64,000 nucleotides of DNA, taken from contig OY735212.1 in assembly GCA_963457665.1 (NCBI GenBank), positions 53,263,338 through 53,327,337 on the forward strand. The letters are read 5' to 3'. Positions 12,082 to 22,364 of this stretch are shown here, one piece after another (within the stretch, counting starts at the first letter, position 1; each line of letters opens with the position of its first letter). Position numbers and translations under genes: made by a program. The notes below the pieces were generated by a model that searched no databases, had not been told where the DNA came from, and saw only the letters and a list, made by a program, of their open reading frames with translations. The DNA comes from Thysanoteuthis rhombus. Taxonomy: Eukaryota > Mollusca > Cephalopoda > Oegopsida > Thysanoteuthidae.

Positions 12082-12879
12082 ATGGCCTTTTTTTCCAATC
12101 TGCTCAGTTTGCACTTGGTCACACAGAAAATAATATAAAACTCTTTTTTTTCATAAGAAATCTTTGTTCCATTCTTCAGAATAATGATTCTAGAAAATTC
12201 TGGCACAAAAATTATTCGGTTCCAATACCTAGGGCTGATGATATTGACTAAAAATAACCTTTGGTGACCTTGAATGAGGTCAGTGTCACTTGTTAATCAG
12301 TTAAATTACTCTAGTACATATCCAATGTTAATCATGGGGTTAACTTACCCTTGTACACAAATTTGCAACCTCTAGTATGCAGCCATTAGGGTGTCAATAA
12401 AACAAAGAAAGAATGAAACAAACAAATATTTATGATCTTCATAGTATTAGATACATGGGAGCATCAATAAGTTCACAGCTTAAGGGTGAACAAAAGCATG
12501 TGTATATTCTAGATGTGTGAATTGTTCAACCAGATTATGTAAGAAAATTGAACCTTTTGAGTTGTAATCCGAGATTTCATTCCAGTTGATAAAATCTGGA
12601 GATGGAGTCAGTTGAGTGAGAAAACTTTTTTATTATTTTTGTCTATCTTTTTACCTTCATCCTAACTTTCTACAGCTTTTCATCCCATCTGAATCAGACA
12701 GAAATCTTATGGAAACAATTAAATAGTGCAATTAGAAAATAAAGTGAGAATTGAACTCACTAGCCAGTTTAACATGTAAAATCAGCTTCTGGTTAACAAT
12801 AAAATCCCCGTGGCTGAATGATAATGAGCAACCAGGCGTACAACAGAACCCCTCTGGCTAGTGAGTTACAGAAAAACCC

Positions 12880-13152
12880 TTCTGTGTCTTTTGAAAATCT
12901 AACCTCATTCCAGTGGACTGTTCTATTTGCAATGTAAGCTTATGCTAAATTTGTCCTTACTTTGTGCCCTGCTGTATTCTTGCTTGTTTATGGAAAATTC
13001 AGACATTTTCGGATCCTACAAAACATGAACAAAGTAACTTTTCCATTGATCATCCCTTTTTCCAATTTTTTAATTGATCACCCCCAACATGTTACACTAC
13101 TAAAAGATATTGGTTAGGTAATGGTTTTTATTGAGTGATTAATCATACCTTA
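12880..13152 (+). repeat. Rep-A copy, 5' truncated
   Basis: Only the distal two thirds are present: GCAATGTAAGCTTATGCTAA, GAAAATTCAGACATTTTC, CCATTGATCATCCC, a broken ATGTTACACTACTAAAAGAT block and TTGAGTGATTAATCATACC. Confidence 0.75.
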
Positions 13153-13424
13153 TTATTATTATACTATTATTTGTTAATGTCTACAATCTCTTGAATTAAA
13201 TAGAACAAAATTACATTTCTCATGGAACCAGGATTTTGGGAAAGAACCAGAATATAAATTGCCCTTTCGAAACTATAAACGACATCAAGTGAGCATAGGG
13301 GCTTGTATCAAACATCAAGATCCTAGAAAAACATTCCAGTCTAAAATAAAATAGTCATTAGAATATAACCCAGGACGCCAATTTCAAGTCTCACCTATGG
13401 CACATAAAACCTTGTATCAGCCCT

Positions 13425-13626
13425 CAGTGGCGTAGCAAGGTATCTCAGTGCCTGCAGGCGAAAAAAGCACTCAGGGGGCAGGGGGGCAAAGATAGCACCG
13501 TGGGGCAATTGTGCAACGGGAAGGCACAATTATTAATTATAGGCATCATAAAACACAGGGAATTTTGTGCTGAAGGTTGGAGCAGGGCAACTGCTCCACC
13601 TCTCCCCCCCTCTCGTTATGCCTCTA
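13425..13626. mobile_element. hAT MITE with perfect 8-bp target-site duplication
   Basis: The element is 202 bp. Its left end is CAGTGGCGTAGCAAGG and its right end is CTCGTTATGCCTCTA; these are imperfect inverted repeats (8 of the outer 12 positions match). The flanks are identical 8-mers, TCAGCCCT at 13417-13424 and again at 13627-13634. That is the hallmark duplication length of the hAT superfamily. There is no coding capacity, so it is a non-autonomous element. Confidence 0.88.
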
Positions 13627-14109
13627 TCAGCCCTGCTTTGTGAGCAACTATTGTATTAACTTAATTCCGAAATATAAATCCAAGTTGAGGAGGAAAATAA
13701 GAATATAGGCCAACCATGTCCCCGAAAAGGAAGGCAGTGAGAAACTTGGCTTCCAGAAACAAACCCATTTTTAGTAGATAGAGATAGAAGGTTGAGCTAT
13801 TCCACCCAGAAATCTGATCTTAGATTGTTATCAACTGAGATCATAGATACTTCCAATACCTGATGACCATGAAGTGAGAATCTGTTCACCCTGATATATG
13901 TCTTGGTAACCAGATTCACACAAAAAGTTCAAAATGATAATATATTTCGATATAATAGTCTAAAGAATTCTTAGATCAACGATTGTTATTATTATTAATT
14001 TTTTTACTAATCTTGCTTTCATCTTATTAGTGTTGTCTGCAGAGAAATAGACATAAGTTGTCTGAATTTCTTTTTTGTTCCCAACCGTAATCAATTCTTC
14101 CTCAGCCCA

Positions 14110-14610
14110 TGGCACTACCCTTTCACAAATGTCATTTGAATTCATTGAGAACTTCAGGAGATATTGTATGGACAAACATGAGCTGACTCATAGATGTATA
14201 AAAGAATTAAAAAATATCTTTCAATTGAAAAAGACTCCTGGATTCACCAGAAATTTAACCGAATTTCACTTGGCTCATGATCCAGCCCAACCTTCCACAA
14301 AATATTGTTGAAACTCATGGAGAAGATATTGTGGGGACAAATAGTTAATACAAAATTAAAAAAACAAAAGAGAAAAGTTTAAATGTACAATGAGTTACTT
14401 CCTTAAAATCTAAATCTAGCCTTTTTTAAACTCATTATTTTTAACCTTTTTCCCAACAGAATAATAAAAATATACCTCAATCAGAAACAAATTCCTAGAT
14501 CCACCATAAAAATATACTCAATTCTTCTGAAGCTCATCAACCAGCACCCAACAAAATTTAATTGAAACTTGTTAAGAATTTTCGAAGATATTGTGTGTTC
14601 ATGAGATGAA
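14110..14610 (+). repeat. repeat family with GGAGATATTGTGTGGACA motif, two units
   Basis: Two related units lie at about 14110-14345 and 14450-14610. Each has ATATCTTTCAATTGAAAAAG or ATACCTCAATCAGAAAC, then CTNGATNCACCA, then GAAACTNGT...GATATTGTG. A clearer copy lies at 45075-45310 on the same strand. The GATATTGTGTGGACAGACAG-type ending is familiar from 3' ends of invertebrate repeats, but I cannot name the family. The 78-codon frame here is translation of the repeat. Confidence 0.6.
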
Positions 14611-14649
14611 CTATAGTAAACCTGGGCTGGTCAGATCCAATGAAGGATT

Positions 14650-15580
14650 ATGGGCTAGCAGAAATATCTAAAAATTTTCTTTTTAGAACATTGTTTTTTT
14701 TTTTGTTTTTTTTCGGAAAAATGCTTCTTATCATGTTTTACTTATTGTTATAAAATTTTAAAAGATTAATTTCAAGAATTTAATTATAGATGATAATGTT
14801 ACCAAGTAGTTATGGTTAGAATAGAATCAGTTGGTCCTAAACAGTTTATTCAAAATGGATTAAAAATTTTATTTAATCAGTTTTTTATAATGTAAACTTA
14901 TACATAGAAATGAATTTAATAAGATAACAATGAGTTTTTAACAATTAATTTCAATTGTTCAAATTTTATATCCTTTCGATGTTATCAGCCAGTAATTGTT
15001 ATAAAAAAAATTCTGTCTCAAAGTGATCACAATAGGTGGCCTCCTCTGTTGTTTTTAAAAATCATATTAGCTTTGTGAAATATGTTTCCAATTTATTTCA
15101 TTATTTATCAATTATTCATTGCTTTTTTTTAAAACTTATGTGAAATGAAAATTATTAAAAATATCAATTCATAAAATATAAACTGATAAAAAAACATAAC
15201 GTCAAAATTTGAAGTCATGTAAAAAAGTTTTCATCGAAGAATAAATATGGTTAGAAAAAGTTCTATTTATGACATCACTGGAAAATGCTCATACTGGAAA
15301 ACATCTAAAATAGAGTAAAAAAAACCGCCTGAACCTCTGGATGGTATTAATGAACTCGTCAAAATAAGACACCCAAAAAGTTAAAAAAGCTTTTTTTCAA
15401 AAAATTAAAAAGAACATTTTTAGAAGGGGTCTAGTGGAGTACTGCTGCCAATTTTCAAGTCTGAAGACAAAACAGTATGGCCGTGAGTGCTGGAACACAC
15501 ACACACATATGAACACATGCACATAGAAAAAAGGATAGAACCTTTCACCATCTTTGGTGGCTATGATAGTTCATTGGAAA
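14650..15580. other. AT-rich stretch with no recognised gene
   Basis: Very AT-rich. A short CA run and GAACACATGC motifs occur near 15500. No frame or RNA gene is recognisable. Confidence 0.45.
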
Positions 15581-15652
15581 CAGTAGAATGAACTCCTTCT
15601 TACTTGCAAAGCAGCATGGATTTGAAATAAGGCCTCGGTTACAATGTCAATG

Positions 15653-15996
15653 GAAACTGTCAACATGGGTTTTTCCACTATTTAAGTTAGTCTGGTCAGC
15701 TGACTGGCTTTGTATATATTGTGTGTATAGGCAGCACACTGAAAATTTAAAAATTTACTCTTTATTATGTCTTGAAAAAATGTTTTTTAATTTTTTGAAA
15801 AATTCCCCTGAAATCAAGTTGTCCCATTGCACGGAAGAATCCACGCTTGGTTTTGAAAATTCAGACTTCTTAAAGATCCAGCAAAAGACATTAATTGATA
15901 ACCCCTCTTTCTAATTTATTAATTGATCACCTTCAACTTTGTATGCAGCCAAAAGATATTGGTTATACAATGGTTCCCTTTGAGTGACTAACCAAA
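15653..15996 (+). repeat. Rep-A repeat, near full length
   Basis: It starts with GAAACTGTCAACATGGG and ends TGAGTGACTAACCAAAAG. The centre is shortened. The 108-codon frame at 15588-15914 is repeat translation. Confidence 0.8.
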
Positions 15997-15999
15997 AGT

Positions 16000-17430
16000 A
16001 TTTTTTTAAATTTTTGATAGATGCTGCTTACTTAAAAGTCATAGAATATAACAAGAACCATAAGTTCAACAATGCATCCACTATCTTTACACCTATATCT
16101 GTAATTTCCAATTTCAAAGGAATTGTAAAGGCAGTAGTGTGATACTATGAAGATGAAGGGTTAATTAGAAAAATCTGTAAGTGGAAGTAAGCTAACCTTG
16201 CCAGGTTGAGTGTACTCACAAATCAGAACGGTTACCTATGGGGTTTTTGAGAGAACCCAGATATATGATTAATCGCGTTTGTTGGAGAGGTTAAAGAATC
16301 CCTGAGTTAAGAAGTTATCTCTAGTTTCCGGGCAGGTAAATTGATTGACAGAGAATCTGGTACCGTCTATTGACTATGCATATTTCCAAAGGAAAATTAT
16401 GGATTTCCAAATTTGGAGAAGAGTGGAATAAAGATGGCTTGGGTTAGCATGATTTCAATATTTACCAGCTGAGAAGGGAAAAATCAATCATAAACTCTTC
16501 AACCATTTGGCCCCACATACAAAGGGAGCCGATAATCATATAAGCCAGCTATTTTTGAGTTATAGCGGAGAGAGTGGGTGAAGAGAAATCACTGGGACAT
16601 TGCATAGAATTCCACAATCTTTGTTACCACAAATATCCTGACCCCCAGAAGAGACAAGAACTTTGGGGAAGCTATATGGATAAATGTACCAAGAGACATC
16701 ATGTAGATGATACCGAGAGACTAATAGTTTCAACTCGAGAGCTTTGTTGAAGCTATACCAATAGACATACCGAGATATATCAAGTGAAAAACCCAAAAGA
16801 CAGACTGATTGTCATTCCATAGTGTCCTCATTTGCATCTGTGTATATTTTCACCAGTCATCCTGTAATAATACTGACATAAATCTTATTGCATATTTACA
16901 CACAGTGATGATCGTTCCTTTTCAATTTGTGATATCTCCGAGGATCTTTGTTCCAGTGCCTCCTCAGATCTCGACACTACGTGGGTGAGGTAGGGGTGAC
17001 TTGAGGCAGAGACACAGCAACCAGTCAACTAAGGCCTAACCAGCATCATACTTCAACTATCAAAGGGGGTGGAGACCGGCTAGGGGTGCTTGTTCACAGT
17101 TGTAGTAGCGTTATTAATTGTGGCAGTAGGAGGAGGAGGAATAGGAAAGTGAAAATTGTTCACCTGAAAATCTGGCAATTGAAAAAAAAATTAGTATGTT
17201 TTAATTAAAGTAAATACACAGTTTTTATTGATAATTTGTTCTAGAGTCTTAGAGTATGGGTTAGATGTTTTTTAGATTACGTCACTCATTGACCTCCTTC
17301 CTCTTTCTGTTATTTACATAAATGGAAATGACTGACCGAAAAGCATCTAATAGAGATGCATGAACACATCTAAAAATGACTTTTGGATTCCAATGAAATG
17401 TAACAATAATAGAACGAAGATATTAGAATC
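16000..17430. other. no gene recognised; one weak repeat
   Basis: The stretch is less AT-rich than its neighbours around 16.9-17.1 kb. At about 17280-17390, CTTCCTCTTTCTGTTATTTA followed by ATGACTGACCGAAAAGCATC matches the better-preserved block at 18810-18910, so a second copy of that repeat lies here. I see nothing else to annotate. Confidence 0.45.
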
Positions 17431-17431
17431 T

Positions 17432-17850
17432 GAAAACCAAACCTGTCAACATAGATTTCTTCAGTTTTTCAAGGGATTCTGGTTGACTGGCTATCAATCT
17501 CCCAATCAGGTATACAGGCTGAGCCAATGGAGCTAGAGGACTGAAAATTTAAACATTCACTCTTTATCATGTCTATTAATTTTTTTTTTGTCTTTTGAAA
17601 ATTCCTTCCAAAATAGATTTCAAGTGAAGGGTCCAATTTACAATGTAAGTTTATGCAAAATTGATCCCTTAGTTAACGTTCAGCAACATTCATGCTCGTT
17701 TTTGGAAAATTCAGATTTTTTAGTGATCAAACAAAAGACAAGAAAACTTATTCATTGACCAACTCTTCTTCTAATTTTTCTTTTATTGATTACCAAAACT
17801 CAACTTGTTGCCAAAAGATGTTGGTCACATGACAGTTTCTATGGAAAGAA
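17432..17850 (+). repeat. Rep-A repeat, near full length
   Basis: It contains CTGTCAACATAGATTTCTTC, GAGCCAATGGAGCTAGAGGA, ACAATGTAAGTTTATGC, a shortened ATCAAACAAAAGACAAG block and GATGTTGGTCACATGACAG. The terminal GACTAACC block is lost. Confidence 0.82.
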
Positions 17851-17884
17851 TAATTGGATCTGTTTTAGTTTTTTTTAGTTTGGT

Positions 17885-18310
17885 TGAACATTGTTTGAAT
17901 GATGGCTATGGCTGTATGGCTTTCATTGATGGATCTGAATGTGGCTGACAAATCCAATTCTTGAGGCACACACAATGGAGGCACTGTAGTGCTGTGGGCA
18001 TCAGAAATGAGCCCCTCTGATGCCCTTCCCTGGCACAAGAGATCCGCTCTATTTAGTTCTTATCAAAGGATCTACAGGACATATATATTAGTCTGTATCT
18101 TCTGGCCTTGTCCTTAGCAATCAACTCATTTACAGAGATGCCACAATCCTTTATGCTGTTATTATATTGTTTCTTGGGACAACCCGTGTTTTTGCGTCCC
18201 TGTTCCAGAGCTTCATAGAGGACTTGGCAAGGCATACATAAGCTATCAATGTAGACACAGGTAACATGTTCAACAGAACTGGGCCACCATACTGCTATCC
18301 AGAGCTTCTA
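17885..18310 (-). pseudogene. non-LTR retrotransposon ORF2 C-terminal remnant
   Basis: Minus-strand translation contains LPxQVLYxxLexGrxxxGxPkkxYxxSIKdC, here reading MPCQVLYEALEQGRKNTGCP then KKQYNNSIKDCGI, followed by RRYRLIYMSC. This matches the region after the reverse transcriptase in metazoan LINE ORF2 proteins. Downstream, a decayed C-terminal stretch can be read against the Cys/His finger that usually ends these proteins. Only the last ~130 residues remain and there are in-frame stops. The clade is uncertain (Jockey/RTE-like). Confidence 0.7.
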
Positions 18311-18589
18311 GATCAGTGACTCTCTCCCATCATTCCATTCCCATTATTAAGTGTAGAGCCTTTTGTCATGTTGGAGGATGCAGATTATTTAATGTTGCAG
18401 ATTTATACACTTGCATCAATAGATTCTATCAATGTTTGTCTAAAAATATAACTATTATTTTCTAGCATAGTACCAATGAAAAATGGTGGCATAATTCACG
18501 TATGGATAAATTTTATAAATATATATTTTAGGACAAATGTACTTATTGCAAATAAAAATGAACAATATTTCTTTTTCTGATGATTTTCT

Positions 18590-18930
18590 ATAACTCTTCA
18601 AGCAAGTAATCTTTTTTTAAGTAAATTGATTCTCCTCCTTGTAAAATATAAAATGTTTTGTTTTAAAAAAAAATCGTAAATGGCAATTTTTGGTGGGGTT
18701 TTGGGCTATTTTTGACTTTCTTTTAAATACATAAATGAGGACGAATTGATCAGAATAGTATTTTTTATGATGACACTCTTTTAACAACATCACATCTTTT
18801 AATGACATCACACATCTTCCTTCCTTCCTGTTTCTGTTGTTTAACATGACTGGGACCGACCAACAGACCAACAGACTGACTGACCGACTGGAAAGCTTCT
18901 GGAAATATCTAAAAATTGATAATTATTGAT
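18590..18930. repeat. repeat copy ending in GACC/GACTG short units
   Basis: The block CTTCCTTCCTGTTTCTGTTG plus a run of GACCNACAGACC and GACTGACTGACC units (18846-18892) matches the degraded copy at 17.3 kb. Such (GACT/GACC)n ends are typical of 3' tails of interspersed repeats. Confidence 0.5.
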
Positions 18931-19172
18931 AATGTTCCATCGAACTACTGTTGAGGAATTTTCTATTTGTTACTTTGTGTGTAGGCACTGTGATTACTCA
19001 ACAACTGGCCATTGTTTGAAGTTTGCCAGATATATTAGTCAGCACATAAGGCAGTGCAGTGTCGAGTTTGAAGTTGTTTTGATCAGCTTTTCTCAAAAAA
19101 TCTAATAAAAATAAATTAAAACATTACAAATTATAGATATTTCTGTATAGTTTACATAAATTATCTCCCTTG

Positions 19173-19237
19173 ACTTCTCTGCAGAATTATCTAAATTTAG
19201 ATTTAAATTATCTATATTAGTCACACTGCAGAGAAGT
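19173..19237. repeat. small palindrome with 12-bp perfect arms
   Basis: ACTTCTCTGCAG at 19173-19184 is the exact reverse complement of CTGCAGAGAAGT at 19226-19237; the 41-base interior is itself AT-rich and partly self-complementary. TTATCTCCCTTG lies just before it, the reverse complement of the CAAGGGAGATAA motif at 20062-20073. Confidence 0.75.
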
Positions 19238-19461
19238 AACTGGGTTACTTCGAAGCCATAATCTTGTCTGATGGACAGAAAATTATTTTATATGAAAAAT
19301 ATCGCAGACTGCTCCACACCTGCCTAAAGTCCAGCCCCTTCCAAACTTGCACCTTTGGGGTGGCACAGCCCAAGTTTGGGAAATCAGAATAATATAAAAA
19401 CAATAATGTTTGGAATATCTTACTGATGACATCATTGTTTTTGCTGAAAACTTTCATGACC

Positions 19462-20010
19462 TCCAACAAATGCAAGAAGAATTGAATGATGAAAACTAGA
19501 AAGTTGGTCTCCACATGAACTCCAGAAAAGCAAATTTCATGTACAACGAACATGTCGAAGATGAACACACGAAAATCAAGATCGAAAATGCAGAGATTGA
19601 CAAAGTACAACACTACATCCACCTAGGACAACAAATATCCATAAAATCAACAGAAGAAGAAGAAATCAAACAAAGAATCACCCTAGGATGGCAAGCCTTT
19701 GGCAGAGCTAGTTCAACCTTCAAAAACAAGAAGATCTCATTAGTCCTAAAAAGAAGGGTATACATCCTTCTGATTGTCACCTAGGGAGCTGAAACAGGGA
19801 ACCTACCGAAAGATTGACTCTCAAACCATGCAACATGCACATCAGAGAATTATGCGTAAACTCACATGGAGAGCTCACAAGACAGCACAGTACATTAGGG
19901 AAAAAACAGGAGTCCAAGACATCACAGAAACTATTAGAAAACTCAAATGGCAATGGGCTGGTCGTGTTGCAAGATTGTCGGAAACCTCTGGACATCATTA
20001 TAACTACCAA
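19462..20010 (+). pseudogene. RTE-type LINE reverse transcriptase remnant
   Basis: Two overlapping frames give one broken protein. The first (from about 19515) reads KIEN-EI...VQHYIHLGQQIS and then IKQRITLGWQAFGRASSTFK, followed by LVLKRRVYILLIVT. After a stop or frameshift near 19784, the second frame reads MQHAHQRIMRKLTWR and IREKTGVQDI, then LKWQWAGRVAR. This order (YLGQ-I, RI-LGW-AFGR, K..K..L..KR.V, then LKW.WAGH.AR) is the C-terminal reverse-transcriptase and post-RT region of RTE-clade LINEs. No endonuclease domain is present, so it is a 5'-truncated dead copy. Confidence 0.85.
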
Positions 20011-20050
20011 ATATTCAAATTGATAGGGATTTAATCAATTTTCAAATTTC

Positions 20051-20105
20051 ATCTTGCAGCACAAGGGAGATAATAACATTTTTATTATCTCCCTTGTCCC
20101 GCAAA
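20051..20105. repeat. perfect 16-bp-arm hairpin with AAGGGAGATAA motif
   Basis: ACAAGGGAGATAATAA (20061-20076) and TTATTATCTCCCTTGT (20082-20097) are exact inverted copies around a 5-base loop. Pairing extends weakly to TTGC/GCAA outside. Related copies are TTATCTCCCTTG at 19160 and AAGGGAAATAACTC at 20332. Its lack of coding context suggests a MITE remnant, not a terminator. Confidence 0.85.
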
Positions 20106-20109
20106 GATA

Positions 20110-21690
20110 AAACATTCATATGCGTTAACGTTTTGGTTTTTACAAAAAGAAAATTCTTATTGGACTTTCTTACTTAATTCATTTTAGTTGTGCATTTTAC
20201 TGCTTAGTTTTCTTTCTACCGATTTCTTTTGTTGAATACTTAAAAAATAGTCATCAGAAGTCATAAGCTTGAAATAAAAATAAAATGACTATCTGAAAGG
20301 GTAAATTTTTGCACGAAAAAATAAGTTCAAGGGAAATAACTCAAGGTTTATTTTCTTCTCTTGAATATCCGTGATTTTAACTATTATACCTGTTTTTAGA
20401 ATTTTTTTTTTTTTTCATAATACTCTTGGCAAGCTTCTTTTTTTATATTGCCTTTTAATCTCAACACGTTTTAGCCAAATATTTCTTCGCCAGTTAATTG
20501 CAAAAATGATCAATGAGTTGAATGAACAGAGGATGCCGACTGACTTAATACATGAAGAAGCCCGTAGTAGTCTAGGTATAGTGTAGATGAGAAAGCCAGA
20601 TATATTTGGAGATTCATACGTGCATGTTTCCACAAGTGATTATCGATAAGTGAATGTATAAATACGCCGAAATAATAGACGAAATTTTTTGTTATCTTGT
20701 TTGTAAATATGTTTTATAGACTCCTAAATAGCTGCACGCTAGGAGCTGCAAATTTATCTATAGGGGTAACCTGACCTAAGGATTAACATAGGATTGGTTA
20801 CAATGACTCTCAGGGTCCGTACAGAGGTATTTGGGGTCTAAACTACTTTTTACGTACTAATTTGTAAGTTTGTATTTGAAGATTAATATTTTCCTTGCAC
20901 ATTAAGATAAATGGTCAAGTGGTTCGAATCACAGAAAATGGAATCGTTGGGAACAATTTCAAACTCTGATTGAAAAAATCAAAAACTGTTGTTTGATTTT
21001 GTTTGTTTTTCTTTTTTTTTAAAATCTATATACCTCCAATCTATTAGACCTTCATCCTTTCAAAAATTGTCAATTGTGAGAATTTTTTCCATAAGGTTGT
21101 AGATTAGGGTCTAGTTACAATATACTTGTTATGTTGAACTGTACCTTCAATTTCCGTTTGACGTCGGAAATCCAGTCATGAATTTCTATTTCTCTCGACG
21201 CTCATGCTAGTTTGGTAATATTTCTTTTCAGAAGGAATCTGACCTTATCCCAACAATAAAACATGTTTTTCTTAGAGCAAACCCCTTAAAACTATCACCT
21301 ACCCTAACCCAACCGAACTGAAACATGACCATAAAACACGGGTACTATTCAAATCCGATGGCCCGTTTTGACGTGCGAACTGCAAAAGTTTAACAAAAAT
21401 GAGCACATGGATTACCAATTTTGAAAAAAAAAATGAATGTATTAACGTAAAAGAAATCGGTACATTAGAGCAGAAATACTCGGTACGTATGCCTAAGGAT
21501 GGAATATGCATGAAAAATATTTGATTTTTATATTGATTGTATTAGACGCGGTTAAATTAAATTGAATAGTATACACATGAACACCATTTTATTTATTTAT
21601 TTATGTAGTTTTTAACTAACAACCAAAAAAAAAAAAACCAAAACAAAACCAACAAAAACGAGCACAAGAGAAAAAATAAAGCAAATAAGA
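20110..21690. other. no recognised gene
   Basis: A 1.6-kb AT-rich stretch. Frames of about 70 codons on both strands at 20.4-20.6 kb overlap each other and have no known domain. An AAGGGAAATAACTC motif occurs at about 20332. I see no other structure. Confidence 0.45.
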
Positions 21691-21694
21691 ACAA

Positions 21695-21838
21695 AGGATT
21701 TCTATTGATATTCGGAACATCCTCATCTTGGTTGTTTTTCATACAACGTTTCGGCCGTTGCACTCTACGGCCTTCGTCGGGTATCATCTGGTAGATTTGG
21801 GGAAGTAACGAACCGAACCCTTTATTTATCAGGAAGAA
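21695..21838 (-). mobile_element. tRNA-derived SINE (family 1), 5'-truncated, minus strand
   Basis: The minus strand reads GGGTTCGGTTCGTTACTTCC, GATGATACCCGACGAAGG, CAACGGCCGAAACGTTGTAT and AACCAAGATGAGGATG. It matches the body of the 22.03-22.29-kb copy almost base for base over about 125 bp. The tRNA-like head is missing. Confidence 0.85.
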
Positions 21839-22030
21839 CACTGGAAAATTTGAAAATTGAAAGAGTCGGCCCATATGCTAAGCAAGCAAAACTGCCTTAG
21901 TAATCCTAGCATTGAAATGGATACCATATGGGAACCTCTAATAATAAAAGACAGAAAACAATAACATCAAATAACATCAAAAACATCAAAAACTGTCACC
22001 AGAGTTTTAAGGCTCCTAAAAATTAGCACA

Positions 22031-22295
22031 TGCTATGGACGCATAGCGCAGTGGTTACAGCATCAGACAAATTACTGAAAAGATCTAGGTTCGATCCCAG
22101 TGTGAGACAACATAACAATACTAAGAGGGGAGTACGGTCAATATATCCCCGTCGGATATATAAAGGGTTCGGTTCGTTACTTCCAAATCTACCAGATGAT
22201 ACCAGACGAAGGCCGTAGAGTGCAACGGCCGAAACATTGTATGAAAAACAACCAAGATGAGGATGGTCCAAATATCAATAGAAATAATAATAATA
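22031..22295 (+). mobile_element. tRNA-derived SINE (family 1), best-preserved copy
   Basis: It has an A box TAGCGCAGTGG at 22044-22054 and a B box GGTTCGATCCC at 22088-22098, with tRNA-like spacing. The body runs through GGAGTACGGTCAATATA, GGGTTCGGTTCGTTACTTCC and GCAACGGCCGAAACATTG to a short (AAT)n tail. The promoter elements look intact, so pol III transcription is possible. It lies about 190 bp from an inverted copy. Confidence 0.9.
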
Positions 22296-22343
22296 CCTCA
22301 TCTCAAAAATTCCGAGATATAAGAACAAAGGAATCGGCTGTTC

Positions 22344-22363
22344 ATATATATATATATATATAT
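22344..22363. repeat. (TA)n microsatellite
   Basis: A short TA run next to the SINE tail region. Confidence 0.9.
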
Positions 22364-22364
22364 G

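Noticed and set aside
12780..12860. tRNA-like string CCCGTGGCTGAATGATAATG
   Set aside because: No B box or acceptor pairing could be found.
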